Shown here: one piece after another, positions 24,576-32,687 of the stretch
How the letters are laid out: each line of letters begins with the position of its first letter
Position numbering within the stretch: the stretch's first letter is position 1
NCBI RefSeq assembly: GCF_041505935.1
Contig: NZ_CP140110.1
Direction: 5' to 3' (one strand)
Source of the DNA: Fervidobacterium_A thailandense
GTDB taxonomy: Bacteria; Thermotogota; Thermotogae; Thermotogales; Fervidobacteriaceae
Length of the DNA: 64,000 nt
The notes under the pieces: model-generated
Database searches by the model: none
What the model was told of the DNA's origin: nothing
Seen by the model: only the letters and a program-made list of their open reading frames with translations
Program-made: the position numbers and the translations under genes

Positions 24576-25826
24576 CTAAGGCCGTGCCTTGGGAGGTGCT
24601 AAAACATCAAGGTGGGAATTTTCTATTAATTCAATAAGTTTCCTACTTATGTTGTTGCCCCAATAAATGCCTTTGTAAGTTAGGACTAGTTTGTCATTTT
24701 GTTTTATTGCAAATCCATTTTGGATGAGTTCTTCTAAGAATCTCATGGCTTCTTCTGATTGGGCTATGAGGTTATTTTTGTATGGTACTTCTAAAGTTTG
24801 TATCGCTCCTTTTATTTTGTTTAGTTCTATATACTTCTCATCCATCAGGATTCCCATTCTCGTCTTAAAATCATCAACTGATTTTTTATAGGCATCTACA
24901 GGAGATGGATTCATAACGGAAAGTGCACCAAAATTTCCTCCTGCACCAGCTCCAAGCGGAAGAGTATCTTCTCCTTTGTTTCTGTTCATTACGTATTTGT
25001 ATTTATCTTTTTTTACCATTTTTGTAAGTTCCAAAAATTTGTAACCATTTTTAATGCCTAATTCCACAATTTTTGAGAAGAATTCAAAGTCCTTTTTTTC
25101 ATCAAAATTACTTTGAAGCTTCGAATTTTTCATATTTATCAATGAGTACATCGAAAATCCATCTAAATCTAATTCGAAAATGGTATCTAAGTCTTTCTCA
25201 AGTTCTGCTAACGTCTGATTGGGATAAGAGTATATTATATCTACGCTTACAACAGCAAAATTTCTCTCTTTTAATCTTTTTATCCTCTCTTTTGCAAACG
25301 TGCCATTTCCCCTACGTCCTAAGAGTTCTCTTCCTTTGTCTGAGAATGTTTGTACACCTATGCTAAATCTATTTATACCAACTTCTTGGAACATATCGAT
25401 TTTTTCATCAGTTAATTCACTGATACTTGTTTCCACAGAAAATTCTGCATCTGGTGTGAAGCGAAAGTTCTCCTTCAATGCAGTTATAATCTCTTTTAGA
25501 GCTCTCGATGAAAGTGTTGTGGGAGTTCCACCACCAAAATACACAGCATCAAAAGTCGAATTTTGAATGTACGGTAATTTGCTGTATTTTATCATTTCAT
25601 CTATGATTATCTGGTGGTAGTCCTCTGGTGGATTCATCATAACTCTATTTAACGAGCAAAAATTACAAATCTTAGAGCAAAATGGTATGTGAATATATAT
25701 CACAGATTTTGAACCTTTTGGTTTTTCTTTTTGTAAGTAGTTCTGAATCAAAGTATGTCCTTTGAAATATTTTTCTATGTTCCCCATTGCACCATGATGC
25801 GACTTTATCCGTTCGCCGAATTGCAT
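24576..25826 (-). CDS. Radical SAM heme-degradation-type protein (ChuW/HutW/HmuW-like, HemW relative)
   Basis: A 416-residue radical SAM enzyme of the HemN/HemW group: IYIHIPFCSKICNFCSLNR holds the CxxxCxxC cluster motif at about residues 50-57, then VYFGGGTPTTL, FSVETSISELTDEKI and INRFSIGVQTF. Oxygen-independent coproporphyrinogen oxidase and HemW share these motifs. Placement as last gene behind an iron/heme ABC transporter and a flavodoxin points instead to the ChuW/HutW/HmuW branch, which opens heme anaerobically to release iron. It overlaps the flavodoxin gene by 22 bases. The biochemical role is inferred from context. Confidence 0.72.
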   Translation of the reverse strand: MQFGERIKSHHGAMGNIEKYFKGHTLIQNYLQKEKPKGSKSVIYIHIPFCSKICNFCSLNRVMMNPPEDYHQIIIDEMIKYSKLPYIQNSTFDAVYFGGGTPTTLSSRALKEIITALKENFRFTPDAEFSVETSISELTDEKIDMFQEVGINRFSIGVQTFSDKGRELLGRRGNGTFAKERIKRLKERNFAVVSVDIIYSYPNQTLAELEKDLDTIFELDLDGFSMYSLINMKNSKLQSNFDEKKDFEFFSKIVELGIKNGYKFLELTKMVKKDKYKYVMNRNKGEDTLPLGAGAGGNFGALSVMNPSPVDAYKKSVDDFKTRMGILMDEKYIELNKIKGAIQTLEVPYKNNLIAQSEEAMRFLEELIQNGFAIKQNDKLVLTYKGIYWGNNISRKLIELIENSHLDVLAPPKARP

Positions 25827-26347
25827 AGCTCATCAACCACCTTTAAAAATAATTCTTGGGCGTTCTTTATATCTTCTTGATCTGGATGTTTTGCGGCAAT
25901 TTCGTATTGTTTTAACTTTTCCTCGGTTAGTGCATGGGGATGTTCTGGAGGAAGTGTTTTAAAAAATTCTATGAGCTTTTCACTTATCTTTCCTTGACAG
26001 ATAAATTTGGCAACGACGGTGTTATTGTTTTTTTCTATCAACTCTACGCTTTTTTGCAAAGTTTCATGAGCGTGTTTAGATTGTGGTGAAGCACCAAGTG
26101 TCATAAAAAGACCAACTTTTTTGTTTTTCACCTTCTGAATAAATTCAGCAGCTTCCTTGTTTGGCATACCTTTGTCCACCCAGCAACCGATCAAAATTAA
26201 ATCAAAATCTTTCACAAATTCTTCTGGATTCTCTATCTCACTCATAGGTAAATAAGTCGTTACAGATTTGTCGAGTATTTCGAAAATTCCATCGGCGACT
26301 TTCTTTGTGTTTCCTGTCAAACTTGAATAAGTAAGCAATATTTTCAA
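25805..26347 (-). CDS. Flavodoxin-like protein (HmuF-like by context)
   Basis: A 180-residue flavodoxin-fold protein: the FMN phosphate loop TYSSLTGNTKKVADGIFE at the N-terminus, DLILIGCWVDKGMPNKEA (the 60s loop), and GLFMTLGASPQSKHAHET. Flavodoxins supply electrons to radical SAM enzymes; in Fusobacterium-type hmu operons a flavodoxin-like protein is encoded next to the radical SAM heme-opening enzyme. Its start follows a run of GGGGGG, 18 bases after the ATPase gene. Conserved position suggests it is the redox partner of the following gene. Confidence 0.78.
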   Translation of the reverse strand: MKILLTYSSLTGNTKKVADGIFEILDKSVTTYLPMSEIENPEEFVKDFDLILIGCWVDKGMPNKEAAEFIQKVKNKKVGLFMTLGASPQSKHAHETLQKSVELIEKNNNTVVAKFICQGKISEKLIEFFKTLPPEHPHALTEEKLKQYEIAAKHPDQEDIKNAQELFLKVVDELCNSANG

Positions 26348-26365
26348 TTTGTTTCCCCCCTTTTT

Positions 26366-27139
26366 TCATACAGCTTCTTGAAATAGATAACATGGATAAT
26401 CACACAGCACAACTTTTTCCGCTCGCACTCCGTAAACTTCTAACAGCAAATCGCTTGTTATAACTTCGATAGGACTTCCGTATGCTATTATTTCTCCTTG
26501 GTTCATTACAATTACATTATCACTGTATTTTATAGCTTGATTGATATCGTGTAACACCATTATCGTTGTTAAGCCACACTCCAAATTTATCTTTCTAATT
26601 AAATTTAATACTTCTATCTGATGCCTTATGTCTAAATACGTTGTCGGTTCATCAAGTAATAAAACTTTCGAACTTTGAGCAAGCCCAACAGCAAGCCAAA
26701 CTCTTTGACGCTCTCCTCCGGAGATCTGAGAAATAGTTTTTTCTGCTAAATGGATTACCTTAGTTGCAGTCATCGCCCAATTTATAACCTCTAAATCTTG
26801 CTTATTTAATTGTTCAAAATATTTTTTGTGAGGATTTCTGCCAAGTGAAACTAATTCTCTAACTGTTATATCTTCTGGAGCGTGATTGTGTTGAAAAACA
26901 ATGGATAACTTTTTAGCGATTTCTTTTCTATTCATTTTAAATATATCCGTTTTATCTATTACTATTGTTCCACCGTTAGGTTTAAGTATACCCGCTATCA
27001 GATTTAACAAGGTTGATTTTCCTGATCCATTCGGACCGATGATACTTGTTATCTTGCCATCGGGAATCAAAGTATTTAGACTTTTTATAAACATTTTTGA
27101 GTTATCATATGAAAATGATAAATCGTTTATCTGGATCAT
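26366..27139 (-). CDS. Iron/heme ABC transporter ATPase (FecE/HmuV family)
   Basis: 257-residue ATPase of the iron-chelate uptake family. Walker A GPNGSGKSTLLN, Q-loop VFQHNHAPEDITVRELVSLGRNPH (the SLGR-P-H feature of FecE/BtuD/HmuV), signature ISGGERQRVWLAVGL, Walker B LLLDEPTTYLDI, H-loop VLHDINQAIKYSD. It overlaps the permease stop by 4 bases. Confidence 0.9.
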   Translation of the reverse strand: MIQINDLSFSYDNSKMFIKSLNTLIPDGKITSIIGPNGSGKSTLLNLIAGILKPNGGTIVIDKTDIFKMNRKEIAKKLSIVFQHNHAPEDITVRELVSLGRNPHKKYFEQLNKQDLEVINWAMTATKVIHLAEKTISQISGGERQRVWLAVGLAQSSKVLLLDEPTTYLDIRHQIEVLNLIRKINLECGLTTIMVLHDINQAIKYSDNVIVMNQGEIIAYGSPIEVITSDLLLEVYGVRAEKVVLCDYPCYLFQEAV

Positions 27140-28149
27140 TTTCTTAACCTCCTTCTCAGAAGGTAAATGAAAAACGGCCCTCCAAACATCGACATTGTTA
27201 TACCTACAGGTATTTCGTAAGGTTTAGCTATACTTCTCGACAATGTATCGGCTAACAGCAGTATATTCGAGCCTAAAACCATGGAAAATGGTATCAAATA
27301 CTTATGATTTGAACCAACTATCATTCTCGAAATGTGAGGTGCAACAAGGGCCAAGAAACCTATTATACCAACAACACATGTCGAGATGGAGGCAAGAAAT
27401 ATGGCGATAATCGATATCAAAAATCTTGTTAAATTAACATTCGTTCCTATGCTCAGAGCATTTTTTTCTCCAAGTGAAATTAAATTACACGCCTTGGAAG
27501 CTAAAAGAGCTAAAACTAAAAACATTGGAGAATAAATTAAAAGTATTGTTACATGCTTCCAATTTCGACCAGCGATACTGCCATTTAGCCACATTAATAC
27601 ACCCGCGATCTTATCGGAGTTAAGAATAGCAAGTATAGAAGAAATAGAACCTAAGAAAGCATTAACTGCAACACCTGCCAAGACTATTCTTACTGGAGAA
27701 AGGCCATTTTTCCAAGCTAACGCATAAACAATTAAAGCTGCAAATAATCCTCCAAAAAAACTAATAATTGGTAAAAGCAAAGTATACTGTGGAAGATAAA
27801 GCATAACTAATATCGCCAAAACACTTGCACCTGATGAAACTCCCGTGATGCCTGGGTCAACCAAAGGATTCTGCATAACTGCTTGAAGCAAAACACCCGC
27901 CACGGCTAAATTTGCACCAACGATTATAGATGTTACAATTCTTGGTAATCTAAGGTACATTATAATTTCCCAATTTTGCACTTCTTTACCAAGAAAGCCA
28001 TGGAATATATCTTTCAGTGGTATATTGACACTACCTACACTCAAAGACAAAAGAGCTGTCACAAATAAAAGCGTTAGAGATAACATAAAAGGAGTATAGA
28101 TTAAACGCTTTTTTGAATAAACATTGGCTGATGTCAAAGAACTTTCCAT
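27136..28149 (-). CDS. Iron/heme ABC transporter permease (FecCD family)
   Basis: 337-residue polytopic permease. FecCD features: LRLPRIVTSIIVGANLAVAGVLLQAVMQNPLVDPGITGVSSGASV, AGVAVNAFLGSI, WLNGSIAGRNWKH and GIIGFLALVAPHISRMIVGSNH (ATPase-contact region). GGGGGGG precedes the ATG. IS copy A now begins 25 bases upstream of this start, cutting it off from the binding-protein gene and its old promoter, so expression must come from IS-borne or new promoter sequence. Confidence 0.9.
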   Translation of the reverse strand: MESSLTSANVYSKKRLIYTPFMLSLTLLFVTALLSLSVGSVNIPLKDIFHGFLGKEVQNWEIIMYLRLPRIVTSIIVGANLAVAGVLLQAVMQNPLVDPGITGVSSGASVLAILVMLYLPQYTLLLPIISFFGGLFAALIVYALAWKNGLSPVRIVLAGVAVNAFLGSISSILAILNSDKIAGVLMWLNGSIAGRNWKHVTILLIYSPMFLVLALLASKACNLISLGEKNALSIGTNVNLTRFLISIIAIFLASISTCVVGIIGFLALVAPHISRMIVGSNHKYLIPFSMVLGSNILLLADTLSRSIAKPYEIPVGITMSMFGGPFFIYLLRRRLRK

Positions 28150-28174
28150 GTCAACCCCCCCTTACTTATAAATA

Positions 28175-29487
28175 TTAGACTGTTCCATGAAATTATGAAA
28201 ACCCACCGAATTGTTGTATAATTCCTTAAAAAGGGGTACACCCCCCTCCACCCCACGAAAGGAGGTATACCCTATGCCTAGAAAACTCAACCTTCCTCAA
28301 AGACCCTCTTGTCCTTACTGCCATCATCCCAAAGTCTACGTCAATTCCCGCTACTTTCGCCGTGCTCCTGACGGCTCCCTTACCCAGGTCTTCAGCTTCA
28401 TCTGCCAAAGCTGCAAACGCACTTTCTCCTTCCCAAAAGCCTCTCGCTCTCCCAACCCTAACAAGCTCTTCAACTTCCACTACCCCAGGTGCCCTCACTG
28501 CAACACTACCATGGAAATCTACAAAATTCGCTCTTCTTTCGTCCGTTTCCGCTGCCGTAAATGCAAGTATAAGTCTAACGTTTACTTACTCAAAAACTCC
28601 TCTCCTCAAACCAACATCCTGCCTTTCTCCCCAAACTACCCTCTCTTCATCTGCCTTCTTGCCTTCATCCTCTTCTTCTCTAACCTCTCATTCAGACAAA
28701 TCAGAAACGTCCTATCTCTCAACGGCTACTCCCCGAGTGTTTCTACCATCTACCGCTGGATAAAAGCACTCTCTTCTGCCATCAAGTTTACTCCCATCCA
28801 TTTTGAGGTCCTTTGTGTCGATGAAAAGTTCGAAAAACTCGCTTCAAAGGGAAAGACCGATACTGTCTATGTCTTCCTTGCCGTTAGCTTCGATAACTAC
28901 CTGATTGCTAACTTCCGTGTCTCTCTCAACCGTGATACGCTCCAAGCCATCAAGCTAATATCCCCTTGTCAGCCTAAGCTTGTGCTATCTGATGGATTAA
29001 CCTCATACGCTCAAGCCTGTGAGTATCTGAACATTTCCCACAAAACCATCAGCTCCAGAGTAAATCAAGCGGTAGAATCCAGAAACAGCCTTCTTGCGAT
29101 GTTCACACAAATCAGAAGAGGATTCAAGAAGTTATCGAACGTGATTGAGTACATCAAAGCGTTCGTTGTGCTCCACAACATCAAGCGGAAGTTGAGAATG
29201 CAAGAGCCAGGAGACTGGGTGAAGATACAAAGACCACTGGTGGAGTACCTGGTGAATCATTTTGAAGAGCTATTTGCGTTTGGCTGAGTTGTGGAGCGTG
29301 TTGAGTAAATGAAAGTGGAATACTGAAGAAGTCAAGCTGCGAGAGCAGCGGGGATGATGTTTTGGCAAAGCTGAGAAAAACAGCGTTTTTGCGAGCCGAA
29401 GGATGATTTCAAAGACCGAGATTTTTGTTTAAGGACGAGGGGTATACCCTCTATCAGCAAACTCTAATCATATCGTCGAACAGACTC
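28175..29487 (+). mobile_element. Insertion sequence, full copy A (DDE transposase)
   Basis: About 1.31 kb. Left end TTAGACTGTTCCATGAAAT; right end, read inward on the other strand, GAGTCTGTTCGACGATATG: imperfect inverted repeats. An exact 8-bp direct repeat TATAAATA flanks it (28167-28174 and 29488-29495), a target duplication of the size typical for IS6-like elements. It lies between the iron/heme permease gene and the IS fragment, oriented opposite to the operon. Confidence 0.88.
28274..29287 (+). CDS. Transposase of IS copy A (zinc-ribbon DDE, IS6/IS240-like)
   Basis: 337 residues. Two N-terminal zinc ribbons (CPYCHHP...CQSCKRTF and CPHCNTT...CRKCKYK), a helix-turn-helix-like LSFRQIRNVLSLNGYSPSVSTIYRWI, then the DDE core: Asp in EVLCVDEKFEKL, Asp in LVLSDGLTSY, Glu in NQAVESRNSLL. 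The N-terminal double ribbon and 8-bp target duplication favour an IS6-like assignment, though the second Asp-Glu spacing (about 27) is shorter than the usual 34. ATG follows AAAGGAGGTATACCCT, so the longer frame starting at 28211 is unlikely. The copy differs from copy B at very few residues. Confidence 0.85.
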   Translation: MPRKLNLPQRPSCPYCHHPKVYVNSRYFRRAPDGSLTQVFSFICQSCKRTFSFPKASRSPNPNKLFNFHYPRCPHCNTTMEIYKIRSSFVRFRCRKCKYKSNVYLLKNSSPQTNILPFSPNYPLFICLLAFILFFSNLSFRQIRNVLSLNGYSPSVSTIYRWIKALSSAIKFTPIHFEVLCVDEKFEKLASKGKTDTVYVFLAVSFDNYLIANFRVSLNRDTLQAIKLISPCQPKLVLSDGLTSYAQACEYLNISHKTISSRVNQAVESRNSLLAMFTQIRRGFKKLSNVIEYIKAFVVLHNIKRKLRMQEPGDWVKIQRPLVEYLVNHFEELFAFG

Positions 29488-29495
29488 TATAAATA

Positions 29496-29680
29496 TAGAC
29501 TGTTCCACGGAATTATGAAAAACCCACCGAATTATTGTATAATTCCTTAAAAAGGGGTACACCCCCCTCCACCCCACGAAAGGAGGTATACCCATGCCAA
29601 GAAAACTCAACCTTCCTCAAAGACCCTCTTGTCCTTACTGCCATCATCCCAAAGTCTACGTCAATTCCCGCTACTTCCGC
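29496..29680 (+). mobile_element. Left-end fragment of the same insertion sequence
   Basis: About 185 bases nearly identical to the left end and first 29 transposase codons of copies A and B, stopping abruptly after CGCTACTTCCGC, where the binding-protein gene sequence begins. It is a deletion remnant of a third copy, whose loss of the rest joined the IS to the 3' end of the binding-protein gene. Confidence 0.88.
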
Positions 29681-30539
29681 TATAAAGAATTTGAGCAAGC
29701 TTTTCAAGAGCATCTATCGCTTTTAGATTTGCAGCTACACCAAAGTAACCAGGTTCGAGGTTGTAAACTTTTCCATTTTTCACCGCATTGAAACTTTGCC
29801 ATATCTTATTTTCCTTAAATTCCTTCTCAAACAAAGCCCATACCGCTTCAGGATTGTTGCCGTGAGAAAATCTCAATATGATGTCCGGTTGGGCTGCTAA
29901 AAGAGTTTCGAGATTAATGGGCACATACGCATTTTCAGATTTAACTACGTTTATTGCTCCGAGCTTTTTAGCAAGCGAACCAACATAAGACTTTTCAGTT
30001 GCCAACATGAAATTTCCTGGAGCTCCAAAGATAATCATCACCTTCGGCCTTTTTTGCCCACGAATATTTGCCAGTACCTTTGCTTCCCTGAAATTCAAAT
30101 CTGTCAGCAATCTTTGTGCTTCTGCATTCTTTCCTAAGATTTTTCCAAGTTCTGCTATCGTTCGTTTCAAATCATCAATCGATGCTAATTTTACAAATTT
30201 ATACGAAATTTTGTTATCTTCCAAATAATTTTTCAAAGAATTTTCAAGAGAAGCATCGGAAATAAATAAATCAGGCTTTAGAGATTTAATAACCTCTAAA
30301 TCCGGCCTCATAGGGTTTCCTATCCTTGGTAAGTTTTGATATTCTCTGGGCAATTCGTAGCTCGTTGTCGGAACAGCAATAACATTTACATTCAACTTCG
30401 ACAATATCTCTGCTATGGCTACCGTACCAGCTATAACTCTTTTCGGAATTTGTGTGTTCGAAAAAACAAGCACGGTGTTAAAAATAAATACTGAGAAAAC
30501 AAGTAAAAAAGTAAATAACATCATCCGAGTTTGCTTCAT
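29661..30539 (-). CDS. Iron/heme ABC transporter substrate-binding protein, 3' end formed by IS sequence
   Basis: 292-residue binding protein of the TroA/BtuF fold, IsdE/HmuT-like: signal peptide (MKQTRMMLFTFLLVFSVFIFN region), then KRVIAGTVAIAEILSKLNVNVIAV, GNPMRPDLEVIKSLKPDLFI, a central helix, and GKVYNLEPGYFGVAANLKAIDALEKLAQIL. The last residues SGSSGN and the stop are encoded by the IS fragment (29661-29680). The family normally ends about here, so the protein may still work. AAAGGAGG precedes the ATG. IS copy B lies 24 bases upstream and separates it from the Fur-type promoter. Confidence 0.85.
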   Translation of the reverse strand: MKQTRMMLFTFLLVFSVFIFNTVLVFSNTQIPKRVIAGTVAIAEILSKLNVNVIAVPTTSYELPREYQNLPRIGNPMRPDLEVIKSLKPDLFISDASLENSLKNYLEDNKISYKFVKLASIDDLKRTIAELGKILGKNAEAQRLLTDLNFREAKVLANIRGQKRPKVMIIFGAPGNFMLATEKSYVGSLAKKLGAINVVKSENAYVPINLETLLAAQPDIILRFSHGNNPEAVWALFEKEFKENKIWQSFNAVKNGKVYNLEPGYFGVAANLKAIDALEKLAQILYSGSSGN

Positions 30540-30562
30540 AATACATCCCTCCTCCTTTTGTA

Positions 30563-31865
30563 GATAGACTGTTCCACGGAATTATGAAAAACCCACCGAA
30601 TTATTGTATAATTCCTTAAAAAGGGGTACACCCCCCTCCACCCCACGAAAGGAGGTATACCCATGCCAAGAAAACTCAACCTTCCTCAAAGACCCTCTTG
30701 TCCTTACTGCCATCATCCCAAAGTCTACGTCAATTCCCGATACTTCCGCCGTGCTCCTGACGGCTCCCTCACCCAGGTCTTCAGCTTCATCTGCCAAAGC
30801 TGCAAACGCACTTTCTCCTTCCCAAAGGCCTCTCGCTCACCAAACCCTAACAAGCTCTTCAACTTCTCCTACCCCAGGTGCCCTCACTGCAACACTACCA
30901 TGGAAATCTACAAAATCCGCTCTTCTTTCGTCCGTTTCCGCTGCCGTAAATGCAAGTATAAGTCTAACGTTTACTTACTCAAAAACTCCTCTCCTCAAAC
31001 CAACATCCTGCCTTTCTCCCCAAACTACCCTCTCTTCATCTGCCTTCTTGCCTTCATCCTCTTCTTCTCTAACCTCTCATTCAGACAAATCAGAAACGTC
31101 CTATCTCTCAACGGCTACTCCCCGAGTGTTTCTACCATCTACCGCTGGATAAAAGCACTCTCTTCTGCCATCAAGTTTACTCCCATCCATTTTGAGGTCC
31201 TTTGTGTCGATGAAAAGTTCGAAAAACTCGCTTCAAAGGGAAAGACCGATACTGTCTATGTCTTCCTTGCCGTTAGCTTCGATAACTACCTGATTGCTAA
31301 CTTCCGTGTCTCTCTCAACCGTGATACTCTTGAGGCCATCAAGCTAATATCCCCTTGTCAGCCAAAGCTTGTGCTATCTGATGGATTAACCTCATACGCT
31401 CAAGCCTGTGAGTATCTGAACATTTCCCACAAAACCATCAGCTCCAGAGTAAATCAAGCGGTAGAATCCAGAAACAGCCTTCTTGCGATGTTCACGCAAA
31501 TCAGAAGAGGATTCAAGAAGTTATCGAACGTGATTGAGTACATCAAAGCGTTCGTTGTGCTCCACAACATCAAGCGGAAGTTGAGAATGCAAGAGCCGGG
31601 AGACTGGGTGAAGATACAAAGACCGCTGGTGGAGTACCTGGTGAATCATTTTGAAGAGCTATTTGCGTTTGGCTGAGTTGTGGAGCGTGTTGAGTAAATG
31701 AAAACGGAATACAAAGTAAGTGAGCTGCGGGAACAGTGGGAGCAATGTTTTGGTGAACTGAGAAAAACAGCATTTTTGAGTGCCAAAGGAGATTTCGAAG
31801 ACCGAGCAGCATATCCCTTAATGTCGTACCTTAATCATGCCTTAATCATATCGTTGAACAAACTC
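30563..31865 (+). mobile_element. Insertion sequence, full copy B
   Basis: About 1.30 kb, nearly identical to copy A in the left end and transposase, more diverged in the last 180 bases. The left end contains TAGACTGTTCCACGGAATTA; the right end CATATCGTTGAACAAACTC is a degenerate version of copy A's. A 6-bp repeat TTTGTA is found at 30557-30562 and 31866-31871, suggesting an eroded target duplication. It has inserted between a promoter/operator (31916-31972) and the iron/heme binding-protein gene. Confidence 0.85.
30663..31676 (+). CDS. Transposase of IS copy B
   Basis: 337 residues with the same double zinc ribbon, Asp/Asp/Glu residues and RGFKKLSN tail as copy A. Differences seen include NFSYPRC for NFHYPRC and RDTLEAI for RDTLQAI. 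The frame is intact with AAAGGAGGTATACCC before the ATG, so both copies may be active. Confidence 0.87.
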   Translation: MPRKLNLPQRPSCPYCHHPKVYVNSRYFRRAPDGSLTQVFSFICQSCKRTFSFPKASRSPNPNKLFNFSYPRCPHCNTTMEIYKIRSSFVRFRCRKCKYKSNVYLLKNSSPQTNILPFSPNYPLFICLLAFILFFSNLSFRQIRNVLSLNGYSPSVSTIYRWIKALSSAIKFTPIHFEVLCVDEKFEKLASKGKTDTVYVFLAVSFDNYLIANFRVSLNRDTLEAIKLISPCQPKLVLSDGLTSYAQACEYLNISHKTISSRVNQAVESRNSLLAMFTQIRRGFKKLSNVIEYIKAFVVLHNIKRKLRMQEPGDWVKIQRPLVEYLVNHFEELFAFG

Positions 31866-31915
31866 TTTGTATCGTAAGGCTATTTTTTCGTGAAACTTTT
31901 ATTTTAAATCATCTT

Positions 31916-31972
31916 ATTGAGAATGAGTCTCAATTGCAATTGTAGTATATCACGGTATATTCAAGAAGTCAA
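31916..31972 (-). promoter_or_regulatory. Promoter with Fur-type operator, stranded from the iron/heme genes
   Basis: On the minus strand TTGACT (31972-31967), 17-base spacer, TATACT (31949-31944). Just downstream is the palindrome ATTGAGAATGAGTCTCAAT (31916-31934; 9-1-9, one mismatch). Its core TGAGAATGAGTCTCA matches the 7-1-7 Fur box TGATAATNATTATCA at 12 of 14 fixed positions. It points toward the iron/heme locus but now runs into IS copy B about 50 bases downstream. Bases 31980-32185 on the other side hold no gene that I can support. Confidence 0.72.
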
Positions 31973-32189
31973 GACGTGAACATGAATTATATAATGTTTT
32001 AAGTTGCTTTTAGTTTAATTTTGTATATAGTAACATAATAAAGCATGCTGAAGTACTTGACAGTCTTGCAAGTATCCTAAATTCCCATTTTCAGACTCAG
32101 TTCTTTAACGGAAGATACAGCATGGGTTGAAGAAAATACAAGATAGAAACTTTTTTGCATCGCTTGTGGTTACCCCAGGGTTAAAGTAA

Positions 32190-32620
32190 TTGACGAAACC
32201 GATAGTCGATCCAGCCATCGTATTCGGTAACGAAACAAGCTATTCTTTTCCCGAACTTTTTATCAGCAGAGGATTGGATGCTGTCCTTAGAGAAAAACAA
32301 CACGAAACTAATAAGATCCCTTGTCCTTTGACACCACTGTATGCGTTGCAGTATCCAAGAGAAAGTGTTGAAATTTTCTCTGCAATTGGTTATGTTACAT
32401 CGGAGCGCATGGCTGGCTTTACGGTATTGAGAACGGAAAAGTCAAGTACAAGGTCGAAACGAAGGTACCAATAAACCGACCGTTAGTCATGGGTGAAAAC
32501 GGGATAATCTACGCAATTTCGTCGTTCGGCGTTGCACTTGCTATCCAAACGAACGATCAAGTTGCCAAGGCCCCGTGGCCCATGTTTGGTCGAAATCGAC
32601 GAAACACCAACAGCGAATGA
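32190..32620 (+). pseudogene. Degraded beta-propeller (PQQ/WD-like repeat) protein, 3' remnant
   Basis: From about 32401 one frame reads IGAHGWLYGIENGKVKYK, then VMGENGIIYAISSFGVAL and ends KAPWPMFGRNRRNTNSE, typical of exported PQQ-like propeller proteins. Upstream the continuation GYV-YIGAHG is in another frame (one T apparently lost near 32395), and the N-terminal part is unrecognisable. A real gene is unlikely; this is a relic beside the IS island. Confidence 0.65.
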
Positions 32621-32634
32621 TGAAACTAAAAAAA

Positions 32635-32658
32635 GGCCCCACCTGGCAAGGTGGGGCC
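32635..32658. terminator. Bidirectional terminator
   Basis: GGCCCCACC, loop TGGCAA, GGTGGGGCC: perfect 9-bp stem with A-run before and T-run after, so it works on both strands. It ends the leftward acd-etfBA operon. Confidence 0.92.
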
Positions 32659-32687
32659 TTTTTTGGATTAGTAAAGCAATGAGTGGG

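Noticed and set aside
28362..28763. 133-codon Ser/Pro/Thr-rich frame inside IS copy A
   Set aside because: Alternative frame of the C-rich transposase gene; the same artefact appears in copy B.
28175..31865. Composite transposon carrying the binding-protein gene
   Set aside because: The IS copies are in the same orientation, but each shows its own flanking repeat, so independent insertions explain the structure better.
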